Assembly (NCBI GenBank): GCA_024401165.1
Contig: JAKSLN010000012.1
Span: forward strand, 1 to 37,652
DNA length: 37,652 bases
Reading direction: 5' to 3'
Source: Bacteroidaceae bacterium
GTDB taxonomy: Bacteria > Bacteroidota > Bacteroidia > Bacteroidales > Bacteroidaceae
Below, piece after piece: positions 7,519-15,798 of this stretch. Made by a program: the position numbers and the translations under genes. The notes under the pieces are model-generated. The model had not been told where the DNA came from and made no database searches. It saw nothing but the letters and a program-made list of their open reading frames with translations. Each line of letters starts with the position of its first letter. The stretch's first letter is position 1.

Positions 7519-8712
7519 ATGAATTCATTATCAGAAAGATTGAACCGTCTGGCTTCCAGCGCAACGCTGGCCATGAGTCAGAAGAGTAGTGAATTGAAGG
7601 CACAGGGTGTCGATGTTATTAACCTTAGCGTGGGCGAACCTGACTTCAATACGCCCGACCACATCAAGGCTGCTGCCATCAAGGCTGTGGAGGAGAACTG
7701 GAGCCGCTATTCTCCCGTTCCTGGCTATCCCGAGCTGAAGAAGGCCATCGTGAACAAGCTGAAGAACGAGAACGGCCTCGACTATGAGCCTGCTCAGATT
7801 CTGTGCAGCAACGGTGCCAAGCAGAGTGTCTGCAACGCCATCATGGCACTGGTGAACCCTGGCGACGAGGTTATCATCCCCGCCCCCTACTGGGTTAGCT
7901 ATCCCCAGATGGTGCTGCTGGCCGAGGGTACGCCCGTGTTCGTTGAGGCTAAGATCGAGGCTGACTTCAAGATTACTCCCGAGCAGCTGGAGGCTACCAT
8001 CACTCCCAAGACACGTGCCATCATCCTCTGCTCGCCCAGCAACCCCACAGGATCGGTGTACAGCAAGGCAGAGTTGGAGGCTCTGAAGAACGTGCTGCTG
8101 AAGCATGAGCGTGTGATTGTCATTGCCGACGAGATCTACGAGCACATCAACTACGTGGGCGAGCACGCATCCATGGCTCAGTTTGACGACATCAAGGATC
8201 GTGTTGTCATCATCAACGGTGTCAGCAAGGCATATGCCATGACGGGTTGGCGTATCGGTTTCATCGCCGCTCCCGACTGGATTGTAAAGGGTTGCAACAA
8301 GCTGCAGGGCCAGTATACTAGTGGTCCTTGCTCGGTTAGCCAGAAGGCTGCTGAGGCTGCCTTTGCCGGTGACCAGCAGTGTGTGGAGGACATGCGCCTG
8401 GCCTTCGAGCGTCGCAAGAACCTCATCGTGAAGTTGGCAAAGGAGATTCCCGGCCTGGAGGTTAACGATCCTCAGGGTGCCTTCTATCTGTTCCCCAAGT
8501 GCAGCAGCTTCTTTGGCAAGGCTGACGGCGACCGCAAGATCAACAACAGCACCGACCTGGCCATGTACCTCCTGGAGGTTGGCCACGTGGCAACTGTAGG
8601 CGGCGACGCATTCGGCAGCCCCGAGTGTTTCCGCATGTCTTACGCAACCAGCGACGAGAATATCGTTGAGGCCATGAAGCGCATCAAGGACGCCCTCGCC
8701 AAGCTGAAGTAA
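7519..8712 (+). CDS. Class I pyridoxal-phosphate aminotransferase (aspartate aminotransferase-like)
   Basis: The 397-residue protein has the complete fold-type I signature. SNPTG (Asn175) and IADEIYEHI (Asp204, Tyr207) bind PLP, VSKAYAMTGWRIGF carries the Schiff-base lysine (Lys237) and Arg245, and SYATS lies near the C-terminus. It belongs to the subgroup commonly annotated aspartate aminotransferase (AspB/AspC, Iγ-like), moving amino groups between aspartate or aromatic/neutral amino acids and 2-oxoglutarate. Substrate preference cannot be settled from sequence alone. The ATG at 7519 is preceded by an A-rich leader (CAATATACAACA), typical of this group rather than a strong Shine-Dalgarno. 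The gene stands alone: ribBA is 350 bases upstream and a separate promoter follows it. Confidence 0.93.
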   Translation: MNSLSERLNRLASSATLAMSQKSSELKAQGVDVINLSVGEPDFNTPDHIKAAAIKAVEENWSRYSPVPGYPELKKAIVNKLKNENGLDYEPAQILCSNGAKQSVCNAIMALVNPGDEVIIPAPYWVSYPQMVLLAEGTPVFVEAKIEADFKITPEQLEATITPKTRAIILCSPSNPTGSVYSKAELEALKNVLLKHERVIVIADEIYEHINYVGEHASMAQFDDIKDRVVIINGVSKAYAMTGWRIGFIAAPDWIVKGCNKLQGQYTSGPCSVSQKAAEAAFAGDQQCVEDMRLAFERRKNLIVKLAKEIPGLEVNDPQGAFYLFPKCSSFFGKADGDRKINNSTDLAMYLLEVGHVATVGGDAFGSPECFRMSYATSDENIVEAMKRIKDALAKLK

Positions 8713-8761
8713 TGACGCAAATCAATTAATAAAAAATAAAAAAATAATATTTGTGGAAAAG

Positions 8762-8794
8762 TTGTGATGATGTGAGAGAAATTACGTATATTTG
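8762..8794 (+). promoter_or_regulatory. Promoter of the purH(N)-mreBCD-PBP2-rodA operon
   Basis: TTGT (8762-8765), 21 bases, TATATTTG (8787-8794). The -7 box fits TAnnTTTG exactly and the -33 box has one mismatch. The leader to the ATG at 8849 is about 45-50 bases. Confidence 0.65.
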
Positions 8795-8848
8795 CGCCCT
8801 CAAAATCACAAGACGATACACATTATTTATATATAGATAAAAAACATT

Positions 8849-9445
8849 ATGGCTGAAACAAGAAAGATAAAGAGAGCCTTGGTGAGCGTGTTTCACAAGG
8901 ACGGATTGGACGCAATTCTGCGCAAGTTGAACGCTGAGGGCGTTGAGCTGCTCTCGACGGGCGGTACACAGGCCTTCATCGAGAGTCTGGGCATCCCTTG
9001 CCAGAAGGTTGAGGACGTGACCAGCTACCCCAGCATCCTGGGTGGCCGTGTGAAGACGCTGCACCCCAAGGTGTTCGGTGGCATTCTGGGTCGCCGCGAA
9101 CTGGAGGGCGACCAGCAGCAGATGGCGCAGTATGAGATTCCCGAGATTGACCTGGTTATCGTTGACCTCTATCCCTTCGAGCAGACTGTAGCCAGCGGTG
9201 CAAGCGCAGCTGACATCATCGAGAAGATCGACATCGGCGGCATCAGCCTGATCCGTGCTGCTGCCAAGAACTTCCGCGACGTCATCATCGTTCCCAGCAA
9301 GCAGGAGTATCAGCCCCTGATGGACCTGCTGGAGAAGAACGGCGCACAGAGCGAGATCGAGGAGCGCCAGTGGTTCGCCACTCAGGCCTTCGGCGTGAGC
9401 AGCCACTACGACACCGCCATCCACGGCTGGTTCGAGAACAATTGA
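8849..9445 (+). CDS. purH: Stand-alone IMP cyclohydrolase (N-terminal domain of PurH only)
   Basis: The 198-residue protein matches the N-terminal MGS-like domain of bifunctional PurH over its whole length and ends exactly where the AICAR transformylase domain would begin. Catalytic features are kept: STGGTQ for phosphate binding, GGRVKTLHPKVFGGIL with the conserved lysine, VDLYPFEQTV with the tyrosine, and EKIDIGGISLIRAAAKN with Asp and Lys. It should close FAICAR to IMP, the last step of purine synthesis. E. coli PurH is ~530 residues, so about 330 are absent, and no transformylase remnant follows before mreB. The end reads Phe-Glu-Asn-Asn-stop, with the stop inside an AATTGATAATT repeat. 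A monofunctional enzyme with the transformylase encoded elsewhere seems likeliest; a 3' truncation is possible. Confidence 0.88.
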   Translation: MAETRKIKRALVSVFHKDGLDAILRKLNAEGVELLSTGGTQAFIESLGIPCQKVEDVTSYPSILGGRVKTLHPKVFGGILGRRELEGDQQQMAQYEIPEIDLVIVDLYPFEQTVASGASAADIIEKIDIGGISLIRAAAKNFRDVIIVPSKQEYQPLMDLLEKNGAQSEIEERQWFATQAFGVSSHYDTAIHGWFENN

Positions 9446-9474
9446 TAATTGATAATTGACAATTGATAATTCTT
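9438..9474. repeat. AATTGATAATT short repeats
   Basis: About four overlapping copies of AATTGATAATT/AATTGACAATT lie between the IMP cyclohydrolase and mreB. The first copy provides the cyclohydrolase stop codon (TGA, 9443-9445). The repeats are partly self-complementary and could form weak hairpins. Confidence 0.7.
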
Positions 9475-9487
9475 TTTCCGAAAAATA

Positions 9488-10507
9488 ATGAAACTCTTTT
9501 CGCTGAATAAAGAGATAGCAATGGACCTGGGTACGGCCAACACCATCATCATCAGTGATGGCAAGATTGCCGTTGACGAGCCCAGTGTCGTGGCTCTGGA
9601 CCGTCGTACCGACAAGATGATTGCGGTGGGCGACAAGGCCAAGATGATGTACGAGAAGACTAATGCGGACATCAAGACGATCCGTCCCTTGCGCGATGGT
9701 GTGATTGCCGACTTCAATGCTTGCGAGCAGATGATCCGCGGTCTCATCAAGATGGTTCACACGGGCAACCGCCTGTTCTCGCCCTCTATGCGTATGGTCA
9801 TCGGCGTACCCAGCGGCAGTACCGAGGTGGAGCTGCGTGCCGTTCGCGACAGCGCAGAGCATGCTGGCGGCCGTGAGGTCTATCTGATTTACGAACCCAT
9901 GGCTGCTGCCATTGGCGTAGGTCTGGACGTATGTGCCCCCGAGGGTAACATGATCGTCGACATCGGTGGTGGTTCGACCGAGATTGCCGTTATCTCGCTG
10001 GGTGGCATCGTTGCCGACAAGAGCTTGCGCATCGCAGGCGACGAGTTGACTGCCGACATTCAGGAGTACATGAGCCGTCAGCACAATATGAGAGTCAGTG
10101 AGCGTATGGCCGAGCGTATCAAGATTCACGTGGGCAGCGCCCTTACGGATCTGGGTGACGACGCTCCCGAGGACTACGTAGTAAACGGTCCTAACCGTAT
10201 CACCTCACTGCCCATGCAGGTGCCTGTCTGCTATCAGGAGATTGCTCACTGTCTGGAGAAGACCATCGTCAAGATTGAGACTGCTGTGCTCAGCGCGCTG
10301 GAAGAGACTCCCCCAGAACTGTATGCCGACATCGTACAGAATGGCATCTACCTGACGGGTGGCGGCGCATTGCTGCGCGGCCTGGACAAGCGCTTGACCG
10401 ACAAGATCAACATCCCCTTCCACGTGGCAGAGGATCCATTGCACAGTGTGGCCAAGGGTACGGGTGTTGCCCTGAAGAACATCCACAACTTCACCTTCTT
10501 GATGTAA
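9488..10507 (+). CDS. mreB: Rod shape-determining protein MreB
   Basis: The 339-residue actin homologue polymerises at the inner membrane and positions the elongation machinery. Visible actin-fold motifs are MDLGTANT (phosphate 1), GVPSGSTEVELRAV, YEPMAAAIG, VDIGGGSTEIAVISLGG (phosphate 2) and LTGGGALLRGLD (adenosine). Length is normal for MreB. The N-terminal hydrophobic stretch expected for membrane contact is short (MKLFSLNKEIAM). It starts 42 bases after the IMP cyclohydrolase and is followed 16 bases later by mreC, so it sits in an operon with mreC, mreD, PBP2 and rodA. The call is secure. Confidence 0.97.
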   Translation: MKLFSLNKEIAMDLGTANTIIISDGKIAVDEPSVVALDRRTDKMIAVGDKAKMMYEKTNADIKTIRPLRDGVIADFNACEQMIRGLIKMVHTGNRLFSPSMRMVIGVPSGSTEVELRAVRDSAEHAGGREVYLIYEPMAAAIGVGLDVCAPEGNMIVDIGGGSTEIAVISLGGIVADKSLRIAGDELTADIQEYMSRQHNMRVSERMAERIKIHVGSALTDLGDDAPEDYVVNGPNRITSLPMQVPVCYQEIAHCLEKTIVKIETAVLSALEETPPELYADIVQNGIYLTGGGALLRGLDKRLTDKINIPFHVAEDPLHSVAKGTGVALKNIHNFTFLM

Positions 10508-10523
10508 CAATCTCTTTGACTGG

Positions 10524-11378
10524 ATGAAGAACTGGATTGAATGGTTCAGAACGCATCTGCACTGGTTCGTCTTCCTGCTTTTGGAGGCAGCCAGTGTGAC
10601 GATGCTTTTCCGCTTCAATACGTACCACCACAGTGTTTGGACGACTCAGTCGAACGCTGTGGTTGGTCGTGTCTTGGAGTGGGAGTCTGACCTGCACAGC
10701 TATCTCCAGTTGAAAGAGATCAACGAACAGCTGGCGCACGAAAACCTGGTGCTCCAGTATAACAACCAGCTGCTGCGCGATGAGGTGTCGGAACTGAAGC
10801 ACGACACGACGTACGTGGAACAGTTGATGCAGGAACATCTGGAGGATGTCCATTGCATCCCGGCTCGTGTGGTGAGCAACAGCGTGCGCCTTAGGGACAA
10901 TGTCATCACCCTGAACAAAGGTGCGCTGGATGGCGTGCAGGAGGAGATGGGCGTTGTGTGCGGCACGGGTGTCGTTGGCATCATCTCGTCGGTGTCGGAC
11001 CATTTCTCGCTGGTTCTGCCCATTCTGAACAGCAAGTCGAACATCAGCTGCCGACTTCGCGATACGGAGTACTTCGGTTCGCTGAAGTGGAAGGGTGGCA
11101 ACGTGCTTGACGCCTATATTGACGACATACCCCGACATGCTCGCTTCAAGGTCGGCGACATCGTGGAGACCAGTGGTTTCTCGAGCGTATTTCCTGCGGG
11201 TGTGTTTATCGGAAAGGTCAGCGAGGTGCTGAACTCATCGGATGGACTGAGCTACGAGCTGAAGGTCAGGCTGAGCAGCGACTTGGCTGTCTTGCGCGAT
11301 GTCAACATCATCGAGAATCCTCACAAGGAGGAACTGGACACACTGAACGTGCGTGGCGGGTTGATCAAAAAGGAATAA
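10524..11378 (+). CDS. mreC: Rod shape-determining protein MreC
   Basis: The 284-residue protein has one N-terminal membrane helix (WFVFLLLEAASVTMLF), a coiled-coil region (about residues 65-105, LKEINEQLAHENLVLQY) and a periplasmic double-beta-barrel domain (VSNSVRLRDNVITLNKG; GVVGIISSVSDHFSLVLPI). MreC links MreB filaments to PBP2 and RodA and activates PBP2. It lies between mreB and mreD, as is usual for the cluster, and length fits the family. No anomalies were seen. Confidence 0.95.
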   Translation: MKNWIEWFRTHLHWFVFLLLEAASVTMLFRFNTYHHSVWTTQSNAVVGRVLEWESDLHSYLQLKEINEQLAHENLVLQYNNQLLRDEVSELKHDTTYVEQLMQEHLEDVHCIPARVVSNSVRLRDNVITLNKGALDGVQEEMGVVCGTGVVGIISSVSDHFSLVLPILNSKSNISCRLRDTEYFGSLKWKGGNVLDAYIDDIPRHARFKVGDIVETSGFSSVFPAGVFIGKVSEVLNSSDGLSYELKVRLSSDLAVLRDVNIIENPHKEELDTLNVRGGLIKKE

Positions 11379-11416
11379 TAAGAGATCTAACGAGGGAGGA
11401 ATAGCAATAGTTTAGT

Positions 11417-11920
11417 ATGATAATCGAGGGTCTAAAGCGGTTTGTGCAGCTGCTCATCTTGCTGGCAGTGCAGGTGTTGCTGATGAATCATATCCATTTC
11501 TTCGGATATGGTACGCCCTTGGTGTATGTTGCCCTCCTTCTCTATATGCCCTCAAGCTGGGGACGCATTGCGTCGTTGGTGTGGGGCTTTGTGCTGGGCT
11601 TCTTGGTGGATGTGTTCAGTAATACGCCGGGCATGTCGGCCGGAAGCATGACTGTGGCAGCCTTCTTCCAACCTCTTTTGCTGAAGGCCTTTCTGCCCAA
11701 GGATGCGCTTGAGGACATGACACCTAATTATCATACGATGGGTGTATGGAATCACTTGCGCTATCTTACACTGATTCTGATACTTCACCACATTACCTAC
11801 TTCCTGCTTCAGTCGTTCTCGTTCTACAACCTTGTAGACCTGGGCATGTCGGCTGGTATCAGTTTCGGTCTGTCGTGGTTGTTTGTCGTCGTCATAGAAA
11901 CTTTGCGCGGACATGAGTAA
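11417..11920 (+). CDS. mreD: Rod shape-determining protein MreD
   Basis: The 167-residue hydrophobic protein has about five membrane helices (LLILLAVQVLLMNHI; LVYVALLLYMPS; LVWGFVLGFLVDVFS; YLTLILILHHITYFLL; GISFGLSWLFVVVIE). MreD belongs to the elongasome together with MreB and MreC. The sequence itself is poorly conserved across bacteria; position between mreC and PBP2, length and topology support the call. Its last eight bases overlap the PBP2 start (ATGAGTAA), which suggests translational coupling. Confidence 0.9.
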   Translation: MIIEGLKRFVQLLILLAVQVLLMNHIHFFGYGTPLVYVALLLYMPSSWGRIASLVWGFVLGFLVDVFSNTPGMSAGSMTVAAFFQPLLLKAFLPKDALEDMTPNYHTMGVWNHLRYLTLILILHHITYFLLQSFSFYNLVDLGMSAGISFGLSWLFVVVIETLRGHE

Positions 11921-13769
11921 CCAGGATTTCCATCTCGAAAATCGTAAATATGTAATGGGAGGGGTGATCGTTTTGGTCATCCTTATCTATGTGTTGCGAC
12001 TTTTCTCGCTTCAGCTAATGAGCGAGGATTTCAAGAAGAATGCCGATAGCAATGCCTTCCTGAAGCGCACGCAGTATCCGGCTCGCGGCAGCATCTATGA
12101 CAGAAATGGTACGCTTCTCGTTTACAACCAGCCCTCGTACGATATCATGGTGGTTACCAACGAGGCAAAGGATGTGGACACGCTGGACTTGTGCCGTAGT
12201 CTGAAGATCACGCCTGAGTGGTACTCGAAGCGCATGGCGGAGATCAAGGATCGCACCAAGAATCCTGGGTATAGCCGATATACGCAGCAAATCTTCATGA
12301 GTCAGCTCTCGGCCGAGGAGTTCAGCAGTTTTCAAGAGAAACTCTTCCGTTTTCCCGGTTACTATATCCAGAAGCGAAGCATCCGCCAGTATGCCAACGA
12401 ACATGCGGCTCATATCCTTGGTGATGTGGCCGAGGTGAGCCCTGCCGATATTGAGGAGGACGAGTACTACCAAAGCGGCGACTACATTGGCAAGCAGGGT
12501 GTCGAGCGTAGTTACGAGAAGCAGCTGCGAGGCGTAAAGGGAACGGAGATTCTCTTGCGCGATGCACGAGGCAGAATTAAGGGCTCGTATCAAAATGGAA
12601 AGCTGGACCAGGCTCCGGTTCCTGGCAAGAACCTGACGCTCAGCATCGACCTCGAATTGCAGGCATTGGGCGAGCGACTGATGAAGGGAAAACTGGGAAG
12701 CATCGTTGCCATTGAACCCTCGACGGGAGAAATCCTCTGTTTGGTGTCTTCCCCCACGTACGACCCGCACCTCATGGTGGGCCGTCAGCGTGGAAAGAAC
12801 CATATCATGCTGAGTCAGGATCGCCTGAAACCATTGCTGAACCGTGCAATTGCTGGACGTTATCCTCCAGGTTCAACCTTCAAGACAAGTCAGGCGCTGA
12901 CCTTCCTTCAAGAGGGAATCATCTCGCCAACAGGTACGGCATATCCCTGCAGCCGAGGCTTCCACCTGGGCCGTCTGACGGTGGGTTGCCACGGTCATGG
13001 TGCTCCCCTTCCTTTGGTGCCTGCTATCGCTACGTCTTGTAACGGATATTTCTGCTGGGGACTTTACCACATGTTTGCCAATCGTAGCAAGTACACGACG
13101 GTTCAGGATGCGATGACAACCTGGAAGGACTATATGGTATCCATGGGATTCGGTTATCCGTTGGGTGTGGACCTTCCGGGCGAGAACCGTGGTATGATTC
13201 CCAATGCCAATTTCTACGATGAACACTACAAGAATGGATGGAATGGCGTGACGGTCATCTCCATTGCCATCGGTCAGGGTGAGGTCTGCCTCACACCGTT
13301 GCAGATAGCAAACCTTGGTGCTACTATTGCCAATCGTGGCTACTTCATCACTCCCCATATCGTGAAGAGCATTCAGGGTGAGCCGCTTGATTCGCTCTAT
13401 ACAACCCGACGCTACACGAAGGTTGCCGCGAGCAATTATGAATATGTTGTTTCCGGCATGCGCGCTGCTGTCACCGGTGGAACTTGCCGTTCTGCCAACA
13501 CGTCGATGTATGAGGTGTGTGGAAAGACGGGTACGGCGCAGAATAAGGGACATGACCACTCTGCCTTTATGGGATTTGCTCCCAAGGACAATCCAAAGAT
13601 TGCCGTTGCCGTTTACGTGGAGAACGGCGGTTTCGGTGCCGTATATGGTGTGCCTATTGGTGCCTTGATCATGGAGCAGTTCATCAACGGCAAACTGTCG
13701 GAGAGCAGCCAGGCAAGGGCAAGGGAATTTGAGAACCGCCACATCAACTATGGACTGGGAGAGCGATAA
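11913..13769 (+). CDS. mrdA: Penicillin-binding protein 2 (elongation-specific transpeptidase)
   Basis: The 618-residue class B PBP has one N-terminal membrane helix (VMGGVIVLVILIYVLRLFSL) and a PBP dimerisation domain starting at RTQYPARGSIYDRNG. The transpeptidase domain has all three active-site motifs: STFK (Ser321, Lys324), SCN (Ser375-Asn377) and KTGT (Lys538). It crosslinks new peptidoglycan during cylindrical growth in the periplasm and is the partner glycan polymerase of RodA, encoded next. Beta-lactams are expected to acylate Ser321. Length matches PBP2 (about 600-650). The start overlaps mreD by eight bases. The call is secure. Confidence 0.96.
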   Translation: MSNQDFHLENRKYVMGGVIVLVILIYVLRLFSLQLMSEDFKKNADSNAFLKRTQYPARGSIYDRNGTLLVYNQPSYDIMVVTNEAKDVDTLDLCRSLKITPEWYSKRMAEIKDRTKNPGYSRYTQQIFMSQLSAEEFSSFQEKLFRFPGYYIQKRSIRQYANEHAAHILGDVAEVSPADIEEDEYYQSGDYIGKQGVERSYEKQLRGVKGTEILLRDARGRIKGSYQNGKLDQAPVPGKNLTLSIDLELQALGERLMKGKLGSIVAIEPSTGEILCLVSSPTYDPHLMVGRQRGKNHIMLSQDRLKPLLNRAIAGRYPPGSTFKTSQALTFLQEGIISPTGTAYPCSRGFHLGRLTVGCHGHGAPLPLVPAIATSCNGYFCWGLYHMFANRSKYTTVQDAMTTWKDYMVSMGFGYPLGVDLPGENRGMIPNANFYDEHYKNGWNGVTVISIAIGQGEVCLTPLQIANLGATIANRGYFITPHIVKSIQGEPLDSLYTTRRYTKVAASNYEYVVSGMRAAVTGGTCRSANTSMYEVCGKTGTAQNKGHDHSAFMGFAPKDNPKIAVAVYVENGGFGAVYGVPIGALIMEQFINGKLSESSQARAREFENRHINYGLGER

Positions 13770-13816
13770 ACGAAAGAGAGGTTACACGAGTCAACATCGC
13801 ATAGGGAATAAACCAA

Positions 13817-15292
13817 ATGGTAAAAGATAAGGAACAAAAGGGCGTTTTGAGGTCGCTTGACTGGGTGACCATCATTCTCTATATCATCTTGCTCGGACTG
13901 GGTTGGATGAGCGTGTGTGGTGCAACATACGATTTTGACCAGGCTGGAAACATCTTCAGCTTTGGCTCACGCTCGGGCATGCAAATCGTATGGATTGGCA
14001 CTTCCATTCTTCTTGGCACGCTTATCTTGAGCATCGACGAACGCATATACGAGTCGTTCTCTTATCTTATATATGGTGCGTTTCTTGTTCTGCTCCTTGT
14101 GACGCCTTTCCTGGCGCGTGACATCAAGGGCTCAATGTCGTGGATCAAGGTGGGATCGTTCAGCATACAGCCGGCCGAGTTCGCCAAATTTGCGACAGCG
14201 CTATGCTTAGGACGTGTGATGAGTATGTTTGAACTACGTCTGGACCGCACACGTGACTTGATTATCAGTGGTTTGCTTGTCCTACTTCCCATGGGACTTA
14301 TCGTGATGCAGAAAGAGACTGGAAGTGCCTTGGTTTACCTCTCGTTCTTTTTTATGTTCTATCGCGAAGGAATGCCAGGTAGTTTCCTCTTTGTCGGTGT
14401 TGCTGCTGTGTTCTATTTCGTGGTTGGCATTCGTTTTGAGGACGCTCCGCTTTTGGACCTCAAGGAAGTTAGCCTTGGCGCATATACCGTGATGATAGCC
14501 ATCTGGATCTTCTCCACTTTCATGACACGTCTTTACACTCAGGCTCGCGCCCCCTTCTGGTGGATGCTGGGCGGTGGACTGTTTCTGACCGTTTCCTCGG
14601 CACTTTTTGCCATGTACGTGCTACCCTTTGATTTGGTTTGGGTGCAGCTGGGCGTGTGCATCCTCGTCATTCTTTATCTGTTGTTTCTTGCCCTGCGTGA
14701 ACGTTTGGCAACCTATTTCTACGTTGCCCTGTTCTCCATCGGTTCGCTGGGATTTTTCTATTCAGCCAATTATGTGATGGATCACCTCATGGGGGATCAC
14801 CAGCGCACCCGTATCGAGGTGCTTCTCGGTATGAAGGAGGAACCTCGCGGAGCTGGCTACAACGTTGCACAGGCTCAGATTGCCATCGGTTCGGGAGGAT
14901 TGCATGGCAAGGGTTTCCTGAACGGAACGCAGACGAAATTGAAGTACGTTCCCGAGCAGGAGACCGACTTTATCTTCTGTACGGTGGGAGAGGAGGAAGG
15001 TTTTGTGGGCTGCACAACCGTGTTGGTGCTCTTCATGCTTCTGCTCCTGCGCCTTATCCATGTTGCCGAACGTCAAGTCTATCGGTTTGGTCGAATCTAT
15101 GGATATTGTGTCGTGGGAATCTTCTTCTTCCACATCTTTATTAATGTGGGAATGGTGCTGGGTCTTACCCCGGTGATTGGTATCCCGCTTCCTTTCTTTA
15201 GTTACGGAGGTTCATCGTTGTGGGGATTCACCATTCTGCTCTTCATCCTGCTTAGAATCGATGCGGGACGAAATCGCTTGAAGCGCACTTAG
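13817..15292 (+). CDS. rodA: RodA, SEDS-family peptidoglycan glycosyltransferase
   Basis: The 491-residue polytopic protein has the SEDS signatures GSMSWIKVGSFSIQPAEFAKFA and, near the C-terminus, VIGIPLPFFSYGGSSLWGF. It polymerises lipid II into glycan strands with PBP2. It is about 120 residues longer than E. coli RodA; the extra length lies in the middle, where additional membrane helices occur (VMIAIWIFSTFM; LFLTVSSALFAMYVLPF), which I believe is usual in Bacteroidota. It is the last gene of the cell-shape operon. The convergent gldH ends 33 bases beyond, and no strong intrinsic terminator is visible in that gap. Confidence 0.95.
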   Translation: MVKDKEQKGVLRSLDWVTIILYIILLGLGWMSVCGATYDFDQAGNIFSFGSRSGMQIVWIGTSILLGTLILSIDERIYESFSYLIYGAFLVLLLVTPFLARDIKGSMSWIKVGSFSIQPAEFAKFATALCLGRVMSMFELRLDRTRDLIISGLLVLLPMGLIVMQKETGSALVYLSFFFMFYREGMPGSFLFVGVAAVFYFVVGIRFEDAPLLDLKEVSLGAYTVMIAIWIFSTFMTRLYTQARAPFWWMLGGGLFLTVSSALFAMYVLPFDLVWVQLGVCILVILYLLFLALRERLATYFYVALFSIGSLGFFYSANYVMDHLMGDHQRTRIEVLLGMKEEPRGAGYNVAQAQIAIGSGGLHGKGFLNGTQTKLKYVPEQETDFIFCTVGEEEGFVGCTTVLVLFMLLLLRLIHVAERQVYRFGRIYGYCVVGIFFFHIFINVGMVLGLTPVIGIPLPFFSYGGSSLWGFTILLFILLRIDAGRNRLKRT

Positions 15293-15324
15293 ACTACCTT
15301 GTTGTCATTGCGACAGGCGATCTG

Positions 15325-15792
15325 CTATCTGTATCGTACTTCGATGCCAACGTCGTGGACACCTTTCACGTGGGTGTCTGTCTGAATGTGATGGACGCGA
15401 ATTTGTCCTTCTGTTCCGCTTTGCAAGCGTACAACGCGGACGGGTGTTGTGTATTCAAGCAGATCTCTTCCTTTGCCGATGAAGTTGCCGTTTTCGTCTG
15501 CTACCTGAATTGTCAGCGTGTCAACGAATGGTCTTAAACTGTCGGGGTCGCCATATTGCTGTTCAACAACCATCCAAAGGTCCTTGCTGCTGAATTGATG
15601 GGTGATGCGTGCGTGAATCAGCACTTCGTAATCGTGTGGTTGGGTGGAGGCTGGCACATCGAAGACGAGTGTATCTAAGCAGTTCCAACCTTCCGTATCG
15701 GTTGGTTGGAACTGGTTGATTCCGTCTGCTTTCTGACATGCGGTGGCCAGCATAAGCAGCGATGTTAGAATAATACTTTTACGCCCTTTCAT
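15325..15792 (-). CDS. gldH: GldH-family gliding-motility-type lipoprotein
   Basis: The 155-residue lipoprotein has a signal peptide with lipobox LATAC (lipidated Cys19). The body is a short beta-rich domain resembling GldH (a DTLVFDVP-like start, then RITHQFSSKDLWMVVEQQYG, then GRDLLEYTTPVR). In Flavobacterium GldH is one of the lipoproteins needed for gliding, but Prevotella-like bacteria do not glide and no other gld genes are in this window. Its role here is therefore open, perhaps cell-envelope maintenance. It starts 6 bases after the PSP1 gene stop and belongs to the metF-holB-PSP1-gldH run. The family call is moderate to good because of the conserved position after the PSP1 gene. Confidence 0.8.
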   Translation of the reverse strand: MKGRKSIILTSLLMLATACQKADGINQFQPTDTEGWNCLDTLVFDVPASTQPHDYEVLIHARITHQFSSKDLWMVVEQQYGDPDSLRPFVDTLTIQVADENGNFIGKGRDLLEYTTPVRVVRLQSGTEGQIRVHHIQTDTHVKGVHDVGIEVRYR

Positions 15793-15798
15793 TTTTCG

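Noticed and set aside
8726..10129. 467-residue minus-strand open frame opposite the cyclohydrolase and mreB
   Set aside because: It spans two genes on the other strand plus their repeat-filled gap and has no domain.
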